Of a stretch of DNA of 64,000 nucleotides, positions 8,339-16,565 are shown piece by piece (position 1 is the stretch's first letter; every line of letters starts with the position of its first letter). The position numbers and the translations under genes are program-made. The stretch covers positions 124,001 through 188,000 of the forward strand of contig NZ_JMLW01000001.1 in NCBI RefSeq assembly GCF_000686905.1. Direction: 5' to 3'. The notes below the pieces were generated by a model, which saw only the letters and a list, made by a program, of their open reading frames with translations, was not told the DNA's origin and did no database searches. The DNA is from Marinospirillum insulare DSM 21763 (lineage in GTDB: Bacteria > Pseudomonadota > Gammaproteobacteria > Pseudomonadales > Halomonadaceae).

Positions 8339-9556
8339 ATGCGTATTCTCCACACTTCAGATTGGCATCTAGGCCAGCATTTTATGGGTAAAACACGAGA
8401 AAGTGAGCACAGCGCTTGGTGTGCGTGGCTAGTGCAAACTGTGATTGAGCAGCAAGCTGATGCCTTAATTGTGGCTGGTGATATTTTTGATACAGGCACC
8501 CCACCCAGCTATGCACGAAGACAATACAACCAGTTTATTTTGCAAATGAAAGCCACCGGATGCCAGCTTATTCTTCTGGCGGGAAACCATGATTCCGTCA
8601 CCATGCTCAATGAAAGCAAAGACCTTTTAGCCGAACTGAATACCCATGTCATTGCTAGTGTTAGCGATAACCTAGAAGAGCAAATTATTCCACTTAAAAA
8701 ACGCAATGGCGAACTAGGTGCTGTGCTTTGTGCCGTACCTTTTATTCGTGCCAGAGACATTCATTACAGTCAAGCTGGGCAAAGTGCCGACGAAAAACAA
8801 GGCAGTTTGCAAGCAGCGATTGCCGAGCATTACGCCCAACTATTTGCTAAAGCCACGGCATTTTGTGAAGAACAAGGCGCTCAACTACCCATTATCGGCA
8901 CCGGTCATTTAACCACCGTGGGTGCTAGTTTAACGGAATCAGTACGTAACATTTATGTGGGCAACTTAAGTGCCTTTCCTACCAATGCTTTTCCAGCTTT
9001 TGATTACCTAGCCCTTGGCCATATTCACCGCCCCCAAAAAGTTGGGGGTGAAGAACACCTACGCTATAGCGGCTCACCCATTGCTTTAAGTTTTGATGAA
9101 GCTAACCGTCAAAAAGAAATTCTTTGTGTCGATTTTGATGCCACCAGCCTAACCGCAGTAACGCCTATTCAGATTCCCGGTTTTCAGCGTTTAATCGCTT
9201 TAAAAGGCAACCTAGCCAGCCTAAAACAACAACTAAGTGAACTAGCCAAAGAGCTGGCGCCCGAACCCAAAGCCTGGCTAGAGGTGACGGTAGAAGAAGA
9301 TGACTTTTATTCAGACTTAAGCGAAAGAGTTAACCAGCTGTGTGCCGATTTACCCGTGGAAGTATTAAGAGTAAGACGCCAGCGTAAGCAACAACAGGCC
9401 AATTTAAGTTACGAAGCAGGTGAGGTTTTGGCTGAACTCACTCCCGACGATGTATTTACTAAGCGCCTAGCCCAAGAAACCCTAACGGATGAACAGGTAG
9501 TAACACTTGAAGGCTTACATGCTCAAGTGCTAGAAGCTTTGCAGGAGGTAGACTAA
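8339..9556 (+). CDS. sbcD: Exonuclease subunit SbcD (Mre11-like nuclease)
   Basis: A 405-residue metallophosphoesterase. The metal-binding motifs are DWHLG (D8, H10), AGDIFD, LAGNHD, GTGHLT and LGHIHRPQ, which together make the two-metal nuclease site of SbcD/Mre11. With SbcC it opens DNA hairpins and cleaves protein-blocked double-strand ends. Ribosome site AAGGAAA precedes the ATG. The stop overlaps the sbcC start (TAATG). Confidence 0.96.
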   Translation: MRILHTSDWHLGQHFMGKTRESEHSAWCAWLVQTVIEQQADALIVAGDIFDTGTPPSYARRQYNQFILQMKATGCQLILLAGNHDSVTMLNESKDLLAELNTHVIASVSDNLEEQIIPLKKRNGELGAVLCAVPFIRARDIHYSQAGQSADEKQGSLQAAIAEHYAQLFAKATAFCEEQGAQLPIIGTGHLTTVGASLTESVRNIYVGNLSAFPTNAFPAFDYLALGHIHRPQKVGGEEHLRYSGSPIALSFDEANRQKEILCVDFDATSLTAVTPIQIPGFQRLIALKGNLASLKQQLSELAKELAPEPKAWLEVTVEEDDFYSDLSERVNQLCADLPVEVLRVRRQRKQQQANLSYEAGEVLAELTPDDVFTKRLAQETLTDEQVVTLEGLHAQVLEALQEVD

Positions 9557-12500
9557 TGAAGATTTTAAGCGTGCGCCTTAAAAATATTAATGCTTTAAAA
9601 GGCGAATGGAAAATAGACTTCACCCAAGAACCTTTTAACGTCAGCAGCCTGTTTGCGATTACCGGCCCCACAGGTGCAGGAAAAACCACCCTACTCGATG
9701 CTATTTGTTTAGCGCTTTACCATTGCACACCCCGCCTTAAAAATATTTCAGCAAGCACCAATGAATTAATGACCCGCCACACAGCTGATTGTTTAGTCGA
9801 AGTAGAGTTTGCTGTTAAAGACAAAGTATATCGAGCTTTTTGGAGCCAACGCCGTGCCCGCAATAAAGCTGATGGCGCATTACAAAATGCCACCTGTGAG
9901 CTTGCCTATGCAACAGGCGAAATAATCACAGAAAAACTTAGTGAAAAAGTAAAAAAGGTTGAAGATATTACTGGCTTAAACTTCCAGCGCTTTACTCAAT
10001 CCATGCTCTTAGCTCAAGGTGGTTTTGCAGCTTTTTTAGAAGCCAATAATAATGATAGAGCCGGATTATTAGAACAGCTTACTGGCACAGAAATTTACGG
10101 GCAAATCTCTATCTATGTGCATGAAAAGCAGAGAGACTTAGGCCAAAAATTAACTAACTTAACCAGTAGAGCAGAAGGCTTTCAACTCTTAACAGCTGAA
10201 GAGTTAACCGCAGCTAAAGAAGAACGAACTCAGTTAGAAGCCCAAGCTAAAGCACTAAAACAACAACAGAAAAAACTGTACGAAGAACACCAATGGCGCA
10301 AGAGTTTAGATGAAGCGCTTGCCAACCAGCAGCAGGCAGAAGAGCAACAAGCCAAAGTAGAAACAGAAAAGCTAGCCGCCAAACCAGCCATGCAACGCCT
10401 TGCCCAGCATCAACCAGCGGCTCAATTACAGCCGGTTTACAATAACCTACAAGCTAGCGAACAAGCCGTAGCGCAAAGCCAGCAAAACCTAAATCTTGCT
10501 CTTGCAGAAAAAGGCCAGTGCCAAAACCAGCTGGCCGATTATGCTTGGCAAAGCTACCAATATGCCCAGCAAGACTTAAATGCTCTTAATGACCAACTAA
10601 CAACCACCCGCCAAGAAGAGAAGCAGCTATTAGCCGAAGTAGAAAGTAATGCCCAGCACGGACGGCTAACGGAATACTTAACCAACTGGCAATACCAGTT
10701 TGAATTACTCAATAAATACCAGCAAAACCTAGAACAAAATAAACAGCAGCAACAAAACTTTTTAAGCCAATTTGAAGCCATTCAAGCAGAGGTAAAACAA
10801 CTGGCTAGCTTGTTAGAAAAAGAACAGGCTGCGCTAAGGCCTTTAGAAGAAACTAAACAACAAGAAGAGCAAAAGCTTGAACAACTACTCGAAGGGCAAA
10901 GTGTTGCTAGTTGGCAAGAAGCGTTAAACCAACAGCATGAACAAAACAAACACTACCAGTGGCTAGAAAGCTTTTACCTAGCCTTGCCTAGTAAAAAGTC
11001 TGCCCTAGAAAACCTAGCAAAAGAACAGGCTGGGCTTGCAGAAGCAATTCAGCAACAAGAAAAGCAGCGTGATGAATTACGCCTTGTTTACAGCCAAGTA
11101 AAAGAACAGGTTGACGATAAAGAGCGCCTCTTAAAACAAGAAGAACGCATTGCCAGCTTAGAAGTGCATCGCCAACAATTACAAGCCGAAGAGGCTTGCC
11201 CTCTGTGTGGTTCTAAAGAACACCCAGCTATTGCTGCTTACCAAGCCTTAAATGTTTCGGTAACAGCACAAGAACTAGCGGCTAAAAAAGCTGAATTAGA
11301 AAAGGTTACAGCAGAAGGGCAAGCCTGCAGCGAAAAGTTAGCGCAACTGACTGGGCAGCAAGGCTCTATAAAAACTCAGCAAACTAATCTGGAGCAAGAG
11401 CTAGAAACTTTTTACACTAATCAAGCCACTCATTTGGCTGCTTTAAACTTGACCAGTAATCTAAGTGCTGCCGACTTTACCGCCGCCTACACCAGCTACC
11501 AGCAAAACTTAATAGCTAATCAAACCCGCTTAACTACTGTTACACAAGCCCAAGAAAGCTTAAAAACAAGCGAACAGCAATTAGCTAACGCCCAGCAAAC
11601 ACTGGCTGCTAGCCAGCAAAAGCTAATAGAAAAAAAGCATCAGCTAGCTAGCCAAGAACAGCAGCAAGTGAGTTTACAAGAAACAATTAACAAGCAAAAA
11701 GATGAACAAGCAGCCCAGCAAGAAGCATTAAGCCAACAGCTAGCCGAGCTAGGCTATAAACTTCCCGATAATCCACAAACTTGGTTAGAAGCAAGGCAGA
11801 AAGAAGCTAAAGCCTACCAAGTCAATACAGCAAAACTAGCCGAATTAAAGCTGCATCTTAACCAGTTAGAAGCCCAGCAAAGCAGCGCCCAAGAAAACCT
11901 AGCAAATGCGCAAGCTTATTGGCAAAGCCTTGGTCTAGCAGAAAAAACCACTTGCCAACCAGTGGCTGATATTAAGCAAGCTTTATTGGAAAGCCAAAAA
12001 CACCTAGAAGCACAAAAAAGCCTATTGGCAAAACTAGAAGGACAAACTCAAAGCCTAACAACACGCTTAGAAGAAGCCCAAGCAGCCCACAAAGCACAGA
12101 CAGAAGACTGGCAGCAAGCATTACAAATCAGCCCTTTTGCTGACCAAGCTGCTTACCTAGAAGCCTTATTACCCGCAGCAGAAGCCGAGCAACTGCAAAC
12201 ACAAAAACAAGCCTTGGATGCCGCCCTGCAAGAAGCAACCACCTTATTAAATGCAACCAAGCAAAGAATAGCCACACTTAACCAACAACCCAAAACAGAG
12301 CTAGCCCTTGCAGAACTAGAAGTATTAGTAGAGGAGCAAGACGCAAAAGTAACGGAGCATAACCGTCAGTTAGGACAGCTAGAAGGTCGCTTAGCCACCG
12401 ATACTAAAAATCGAGCCGCTCAAAAAGACCTACTCGAACAAATTCAGCAACAGCAAACAATCTATGAGCGCTGGAAACTACTCGCTGGGTTAATCGGTTC

Positions 12501-12981
12501 TGGCGATGGCAGCAAATACCGCAGGTTTGTGCAGGGTTTAACGCTGGATCATTTAATTGTTTTAGCTAACCAGCAGTTAAATACCCTGCATGATCGCTAC
12601 CAACTTAGCCGCCACGCAACAGCCGAGTTAGAAATAGAAGTGATTGATACTTGGCAGGCCGATGTAAAACGTGGCATTAAAACCTTGTCGGGTGGTGAAA
12701 GTTTCTTAGTAAGCTTAGCGCTTGCCTTAGCGTTATCTGAATTGGTTAGCCAAAACACGCGTATTGAATCACTCTTTTTAGATGAAGGCTTTGGCACTCT
12801 AGATAGCGAAACCCTAGAAATGGCACTCAACGCCCTAGACAACCTAAACGCCAAAGGCAAAACCATCGGCATTATTAGCCATGTGGAAGCCTTAAAAGAA
12901 CGCATTCCAGTGCAAATACAAGTGAAGAAAAACGCAGGCATGGGCTACAGCCGGTTAGAAGAGCAGTACCGGGTAAGCTAG
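9556..12981 (+). CDS. sbcC: Exonuclease subunit SbcC (Rad50-like SMC ATPase)
   Basis: A 1141-residue SMC-type ATPase. Walker A is TGPTGAGKTT (about residues 36-45). Long glutamine-, glutamate- and lysine-rich coiled coils surround a zinc hook CPLCGS near residue 548. The ABC signature LSGGES is near 1044 and Walker B LFLDEGFGTLDSE follows near 1073. It bridges DNA ends and drives the SbcD nuclease. It is about 90 residues longer than E. coli SbcC, mostly coiled coil. It is translationally coupled to sbcD. Confidence 0.96.
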   Translation: MKILSVRLKNINALKGEWKIDFTQEPFNVSSLFAITGPTGAGKTTLLDAICLALYHCTPRLKNISASTNELMTRHTADCLVEVEFAVKDKVYRAFWSQRRARNKADGALQNATCELAYATGEIITEKLSEKVKKVEDITGLNFQRFTQSMLLAQGGFAAFLEANNNDRAGLLEQLTGTEIYGQISIYVHEKQRDLGQKLTNLTSRAEGFQLLTAEELTAAKEERTQLEAQAKALKQQQKKLYEEHQWRKSLDEALANQQQAEEQQAKVETEKLAAKPAMQRLAQHQPAAQLQPVYNNLQASEQAVAQSQQNLNLALAEKGQCQNQLADYAWQSYQYAQQDLNALNDQLTTTRQEEKQLLAEVESNAQHGRLTEYLTNWQYQFELLNKYQQNLEQNKQQQQNFLSQFEAIQAEVKQLASLLEKEQAALRPLEETKQQEEQKLEQLLEGQSVASWQEALNQQHEQNKHYQWLESFYLALPSKKSALENLAKEQAGLAEAIQQQEKQRDELRLVYSQVKEQVDDKERLLKQEERIASLEVHRQQLQAEEACPLCGSKEHPAIAAYQALNVSVTAQELAAKKAELEKVTAEGQACSEKLAQLTGQQGSIKTQQTNLEQELETFYTNQATHLAALNLTSNLSAADFTAAYTSYQQNLIANQTRLTTVTQAQESLKTSEQQLANAQQTLAASQQKLIEKKHQLASQEQQQVSLQETINKQKDEQAAQQEALSQQLAELGYKLPDNPQTWLEARQKEAKAYQVNTAKLAELKLHLNQLEAQQSSAQENLANAQAYWQSLGLAEKTTCQPVADIKQALLESQKHLEAQKSLLAKLEGQTQSLTTRLEEAQAAHKAQTEDWQQALQISPFADQAAYLEALLPAAEAEQLQTQKQALDAALQEATTLLNATKQRIATLNQQPKTELALAELEVLVEEQDAKVTEHNRQLGQLEGRLATDTKNRAAQKDLLEQIQQQQTIYERWKLLAGLIGSGDGSKYRRFVQGLTLDHLIVLANQQLNTLHDRYQLSRHATAELEIEVIDTWQADVKRGIKTLSGGESFLVSLALALALSELVSQNTRIESLFLDEGFGTLDSETLEMALNALDNLNAKGKTIGIISHVEALKERIPVQIQVKKNAGMGYSRLEEQYRVS

Positions 12982-13083
12982 CCTAGTAGCTGCCCCGCGG
13001 TAACTGGTTGTAAGGCTGATCTGCACGCCAAGTCATGTTTAAATTCCTAGCTAATTTAGACACGTATTAAGTTGCTTGGCAGT

Positions 13084-13479
13084 TTATGTCGATAGCATCG
13101 ACATAACAAGGTGACGTGTCGATACTTTATGCTCTAACAAAGCTAAACCTCTTAGCTTTTTAATGTTTTTTTCTACGGCAGTAGTGCTAATTCGCAACTG
13201 TGCAGCCGACTCTTTTATGGTGATTTTATTATCAAGCGTGGCGCAATCCGTTTGCGCTGTACTTAGTGCTCTGGCCTTTTTCATAACATCTGCAGCGGGT
13301 ATCGCTTGAACTGAACCATTATCTAGTTCTTCTGCACGTTGTCTCGCCTCATGCAACCAGTTTGTTTTTAGCTCTTCTGCGGGTGGGGAATCCAAACTCA
13401 GCACTAACCGTTGAATCAATTGTGATCGCTCTTCTCTAGTAAGGTGCAGAGCTTCATTTTCAATTTTTTGCAGGTTCAT
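13084..13479 (-). pseudogene. Antitoxin (addiction-module component) fused to a deleted Fic gene fragment
   Basis: Residues 1-70 (MNLQKIENEALHLTREERS..., then DSPPAEELKTNWLHEARQRAEEL) resemble the small unstable antitoxins of the Unstab_antitox/addiction-module family, which are about 75 residues and sit before a ParE/RelE toxin. From about residue 72 the protein becomes a copy of parts of the nearby Fic protein: ALSTAQTDCA joined directly to TLDNKITIKE and RISTTAVEKNIKKLR. The Fic gene has about 105 bp between these two parts. So the fusion came from a duplicated, internally deleted fic segment. No toxin follows. I treat it as a chimeric remnant, though it is still open and could be translated. 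Confidence 0.65.
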
Positions 13480-13530
13480 AGATAAAACCTCTTATTTAAA
13501 TCCACTTTAATTTTGTCACGAATAAGCCAT

Positions 13531-13680
13531 TAATGTACAGGTCAAAAAATCTATGCTACAACCTATGAAAACAATCAAGTTATGCACAAGCTGTTTTAAG
13601 CCTTAGGCTACACCAAAACGGGTAAGTCATACCCAAGCCAAAATGGCGACTACTTATTAGCGCTTTATACGAGTAAATAG
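13531..13680 (+). pseudogene. Decayed copy of the 3' end of the neighbouring acetyltransferase gene
   Basis: This stretch aligns nearly base for base with the last ~150 bp of the acetyltransferase gene at 15358-15843 (for example AAGTTATGCACAAGCTGTTT and CAAAATGGCGACTACTTATT occur in both). A GAA-to-TAA change (TTT-TAA after the shared block) puts a stop in frame. There is no start or 5' part. It is a dead partial duplicate. Confidence 0.8.
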
Positions 13681-13681
13681 T

Positions 13682-13842
13682 TCAAGTCAAAATAATCATA
13701 TCTAGGTTGTAATAATCCAACAGACGCCTTACCTCGCGCCTACCTTCAGTTTGAACTGTCAAATATTTTTTGACCAGTTGCCTCTGGTGCTAACTCACCT
13801 TCTTCGTAGGTTAAATTAATATGGTGACTAATATTCTGCTGT
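13682..13842 (-). pseudogene. Remnant of a RhuM-family gene
   Basis: On the minus strand two open pieces in different frames read QQNISHHINLTYEEGELAPE... and EGRREVRRLLDYYNLDMII. Their order and wording match the conserved middle of RhuM-family proteins (DNA-linked proteins common in genomic islands), including the hallmark YYNLDMI. There is no start, at least one frameshift, and a stop soon after. Assigned from memory of the family. Confidence 0.5.
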
Positions 13843-13847
13843 TAGCC

Positions 13848-14129
13848 TTACCTTAAAACAACCAAGCTAGGTATAGCATCAGCGCCGCCATAAACAATGG
13901 CATTCTGTTCAAACTCAGTGCCTAGCTGTTTAGCCAATACCAAGCTAATAGCAGGAATATAAAGACTCGCTTCACCCGGCCACAAACCCTCAATATCTTC
14001 CCCAACACCTTCAATAAAAGACAAGTTCAAAGCTTTAACTCGCTTTATTAAAGCCTGTTGTAAACTAAGGTTTTTAGCATCACTGCTTAACTCAACTTCT
14101 AATCTGCCAAAAGCCGTCTTTACGGCCAC
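13848..14129 (-). CDS. Truncated DUF3293-like protein overlapping the fic 3' end
   Basis: A 93-residue open frame from a GTG start inside the last codons of fic (38-base overlap in another frame). The part GLWPGEASLYIPAISLVLAKQLGTEFEQNAIVYGG (quoted here only in outline: WPGE near residue 50, FEQNAIVY near 74) resembles the C-terminal two thirds of DUF3293 proteins, which usually have a further N-terminal part. It looks like a 5'-truncated gene joined to the end of fic by a deletion. Whether it is translated is unknown. Confidence 0.4.
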   Translation of the reverse strand: MAVKTAFGRLEVELSSDAKNLSLQQALIKRVKALNLSFIEGVGEDIEGLWPGEASLYIPAISLVLAKQLGTEFEQNAIVYGGADAIPSLVVLR

Positions 14130-15072
14130 CTTTACGCTCTAACAAAGCTAACTCTCTTAGTTTTTTAATGTTGTTTTCTACGGCAGTAGTGCTAATTCGC
14201 AACTGTACAGCCAACTCTTTTATGGTGATTTTATTATCAAGCGTGACCCAATGAAGAATAGCCTGCTGATTATCGCTAAGCTCTTTACCCAACCTTTTAC
14301 CCAACCTGTTTTCATTTATAAGTTGGGTAAAGGTATTGGCAATGGTTTCCAGCATAAACTCGACAAATGCGGCGCAATCCGTTTGCGCTGTACTTAGTGC
14401 TATGGCTTGGTAATAAGCTTGCTGGTGTTGATAAACCAATGATTCCACGGGCAAATTAGCAAAAATAGGGTTCCATTTAGCCAGAATAACACTTTGCCAA
14501 AGCCTTCCCATCCGGCCATTACCATCGGCAAAAGGATGAATAAATTCAAACTCATAATGAAACACGGCACTGGCAATCAGTGGATGGTGGTCGGTCTGCT
14601 TTAACCAAACAAATAGCGCTTTCATTAAACGTGGCACTTGATTGGCAGGTGGAGCCATGTGAATAACCTCTTGACCACTCATCACCCCCACACCACCGCC
14701 ACGATACCTACCCGCTTCATCCATAAGGCCAAGCATCAAGAGTTGATGAGCGTGTAATAAATCGTCTTCCTTGAGAGCATTAAATTGTTCAAAGCGTTCG
14801 TATACCGCTAACGCATTTTTAACTTCTTGTACCTCTCGTGGTGGCGCGATTACAGGCTTACCCTCAAGCACAGCGGTGATTTGCTCCACGCTTAAACTGT
14901 TGCCTTCAATGGCTAACGAGCCTTGTATGGTACGAATTTGATTAGCGCGTCTTAGTCGAAGCGCCTGCGCTTTGTTTTCGCGCTCGTCATACCGCCCTAG
15001 CTGTTCACTAATTTTGGCAACCAAATTTAAGATTTTTGGGGTAATGGTTAAAGGCGGCTGATAAGTCCCCAT
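14092..15072 (-). CDS. Fic family protein (AMPylase) with C-terminal winged helix
   Basis: A Fic-domain protein of 326 residues from this start. The active-site motif is HPFADGNGRMGR, with the phosphate-binding and catalytic histidine. An inhibitory-helix motif SLAIEGN lies N-terminal to it (class II arrangement). The C-terminus is a winged helix (KITIKELAVQLRISTTAVE). Such proteins transfer AMP to target proteins. The frame is open up to 15192 (40 more residues), but the ATG at 15072 has AGGAG six bases upstream and matches the usual family start (GTYQPPLTITPKIL). Parts of its 3' end are duplicated at 13130-13265. Operator copy B lies upstream. Confidence 0.88.
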   Translation of the reverse strand: MGTYQPPLTITPKILNLVAKISEQLGRYDERENKAQALRLRRANQIRTIQGSLAIEGNSLSVEQITAVLEGKPVIAPPREVQEVKNALAVYERFEQFNALKEDDLLHAHQLLMLGLMDEAGRYRGGGVGVMSGQEVIHMAPPANQVPRLMKALFVWLKQTDHHPLIASAVFHYEFEFIHPFADGNGRMGRLWQSVILAKWNPIFANLPVESLVYQHQQAYYQAIALSTAQTDCAAFVEFMLETIANTFTQLINENRLGKRLGKELSDNQQAILHWVTLDNKITIKELAVQLRISTTAVENNIKKLRELALLERKGGRKDGFWQIRS

Positions 15073-15221
15073 CATTAGCTCCTGCTCTATTTGTTCGATG
15101 TAAGGTAGGCTAGTTTGCGGTTCTAAAACAGAACGAGAACAACCGTACTCGACTGCTTGCTGAGAATAAAATATACGTAGCGAACTCACCATCCATAGTT
15201 TGGTAAATTAAAAAGCCTCTA

Positions 15222-15238
15222 GCGACTCTAGTTGTCGT
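15222..15238. promoter_or_regulatory. Operator-like palindrome, copy B (fic / acetyltransferase intergenic)
   Basis: GCGACT-CTAGT-TGTCGT, the same 6-5-6 inverted repeat as the other five copies. It lies between divergent fic (minus) and the small ORF/acetyltransferase (plus). It is 29 bp from the longest possible fic start, 149 bp from the preferred fic start, and 64 bp from the small ORF at 15303, so the controlled gene is not certain. Confidence 0.6.
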
Positions 15239-15302
15239 GCACATGCTTTAATCTGTAATAAGACCAAGGCACACAGGCAAGCTTAACTTGAAGGGGTACA
15301 TT

Positions 15303-15341
15303 ATGGCTAACCAAGAAGGTAGAAAAAGCAAAGAAGAGTGA
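15303..15341 (+). CDS. Very short ORF (12 codons) before the acetyltransferase
   Basis: ATG preceded by a good AAGGGG ribosome site, reading MANQEGRKSKEE then stop, 16 bp before the acetyltransferase gene. It may be a leader peptide or the stump of a small lysine-rich protein. Only the ribosome site supports it. Confidence 0.25.
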   Translation: MANQEGRKSKEE

Positions 15342-15357
15342 GAGCAAGGAAAATAAA

Positions 15358-15843
15358 ATGAACCTAGAAACAACAATAAAAAAACCAGCAGACTGCAATC
15401 AAGAAGAGCTTGCAGATTTTGAGCGCTTAATTAATGAAGGTGGTGAAGTTACCGCCGTAGGTTTAAGAGGCCGTATTCTACAAGCTGAAAAACTAGTACT
15501 TATTAACCAAGCTGGTAAGTGCGTTGCTATAGGCGCAATTAAAAACCCTAACCCTGGTTACAAAGTAGGTGTATTCAATAAGGCAGGCGTTGCCGCTAGC
15601 CAGCAATACAAGTTTGAACTGGGTTGGTTGTATGTGCCTGAAGAAGAAAGAGGCAAAGGCAACGGGCGGGAATTAATGCGAGTAATTACTGAAAGCTTAA
15701 TAGGTCAAAAAAGCTACGCTACAACCCGTGAAAACAACCAAGTTATGCACAAGCTGTTTGAAGCCTTTGGCTACACAAAAGCGGGCAAGTCATACCCAAG
15801 CCAAAATGGCGACTACTTATTAGCGCTTTATACCAGCGGTTAA
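15358..15843 (+). CDS. GNAT-family N-acetyltransferase-like protein
   Basis: A 161-residue protein with the acetyl-CoA-binding pattern ELGWLYVPEEERGKGNGREL (R/Q-x-x-G-x-G near residue 95) and a following helix, typical of GNAT acyltransferases. The C-terminus FEAFGYTKAGKSYPS is also usual for the fold. The substrate cannot be told. Ribosome site AAGGA is seven bases before the ATG. A decayed copy of its last 150 bp lies at 13531-13680. Confidence 0.8.
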   Translation: MNLETTIKKPADCNQEELADFERLINEGGEVTAVGLRGRILQAEKLVLINQAGKCVAIGAIKNPNPGYKVGVFNKAGVAASQQYKFELGWLYVPEEERGKGNGRELMRVITESLIGQKSYATTRENNQVMHKLFEAFGYTKAGKSYPSQNGDYLLALYTSG

Positions 15844-15980
15844 GCCCTTTGGCTTATATCAAAAGGTGTAAATTCGTGGAAACTATGCGGAAGGTTTTGC
15901 AAGAGCTGGCTTGATAAAAACTAAGTAACTTAAGTTTTATGCTAAATTAACAAAACACCACCTAAAAAATAAAGGGAATT

Positions 15981-16565
15981 ATGACGGTCAATTATTACAA
16001 CCAACAAGCTGCCGCTTATTACAGTGCTACTGTTGATGTCGATATGCAGCCTGTTTACCAACGCTTTTTACCTTATTTACCTGAAGGTGGTCATATCCTT
16101 GATGCGGGTTGTGGTTCAGGACGTGATGCAAAAAAGTTTATGGATTTAGGTTTTAAAGTAACCGCCTTTGATGCCAGTAAAGAGCTAGTAAACCTAGCCA
16201 AACAACACTCAGGCTTAGCTGTTAAGCATTCCACCTTTATAGACTTTTCTACACCCACACCTGTGAATGGTATTTGGGCTTGTGCCTCTTTACTTCATCT
16301 TCCCTTGTCAGAGCTTGCAGCAACACTTAATCATTTAGCCAAATTCTTAGTAGAAGGCGGTGCTTTTTACTGTTCGTTTAAATACGGCCAAAACGAAGTA
16401 AGCCGTGATGGTCGGCACTTTACCAACCTTGATGAAACTCAACTCGAACAACTTATAAAAAACTTGCCACTAAAACTAGCTGAGCATTGGATTTCAGGTG
16501 ATTTACGCCCAGGGCGTGAGCAGGAAACTTGGCTAAATGCTGTATTGATAAAGGAAAACCAATGA
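15981..16565 (+). CDS. Class I SAM-dependent methyltransferase, first gene of the defence-like operon
   Basis: A 194-residue methyltransferase. Motif I is ILDAGCGSGRDAKKF (about residues 39-53), followed by VTAFDAS with the acidic ribose-binding residue, and ACASLLHLPLSEL in the motif IV region. It has no DNA target-recognition domain and no NPPY/DPPY motif, so a DNA-methyltransferase role is not shown. It resembles small Tellurite-resistance/UbiE-like methyltransferases. Its stop overlaps the PLD-helicase start (ATGA), which ties the two together. Confidence 0.85.
   Translation: MTVNYYNQQAAAYYSATVDVDMQPVYQRFLPYLPEGGHILDAGCGSGRDAKKFMDLGFKVTAFDASKELVNLAKQHSGLAVKHSTFIDFSTPTPVNGIWACASLLHLPLSELAATLNHLAKFLVEGGAFYCSFKYGQNEVSRDGRHFTNLDETQLEQLIKNLPLKLAEHWISGDLRPGREQETWLNAVLIKENQ

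Noticed and set aside
13247-13266. GCGCAA...TTGCGC palindrome as a regulatory site
   Set aside because: It is part of the duplicated fic coding sequence and is equally present at 14371 inside fic.
16529-16561. Upstream extension of the PLD-helicase
   Set aside because: The earlier ATG lies inside the methyltransferase gene without a ribosome site, whereas the ATGA overlap at 16562 is the normal coupling start.
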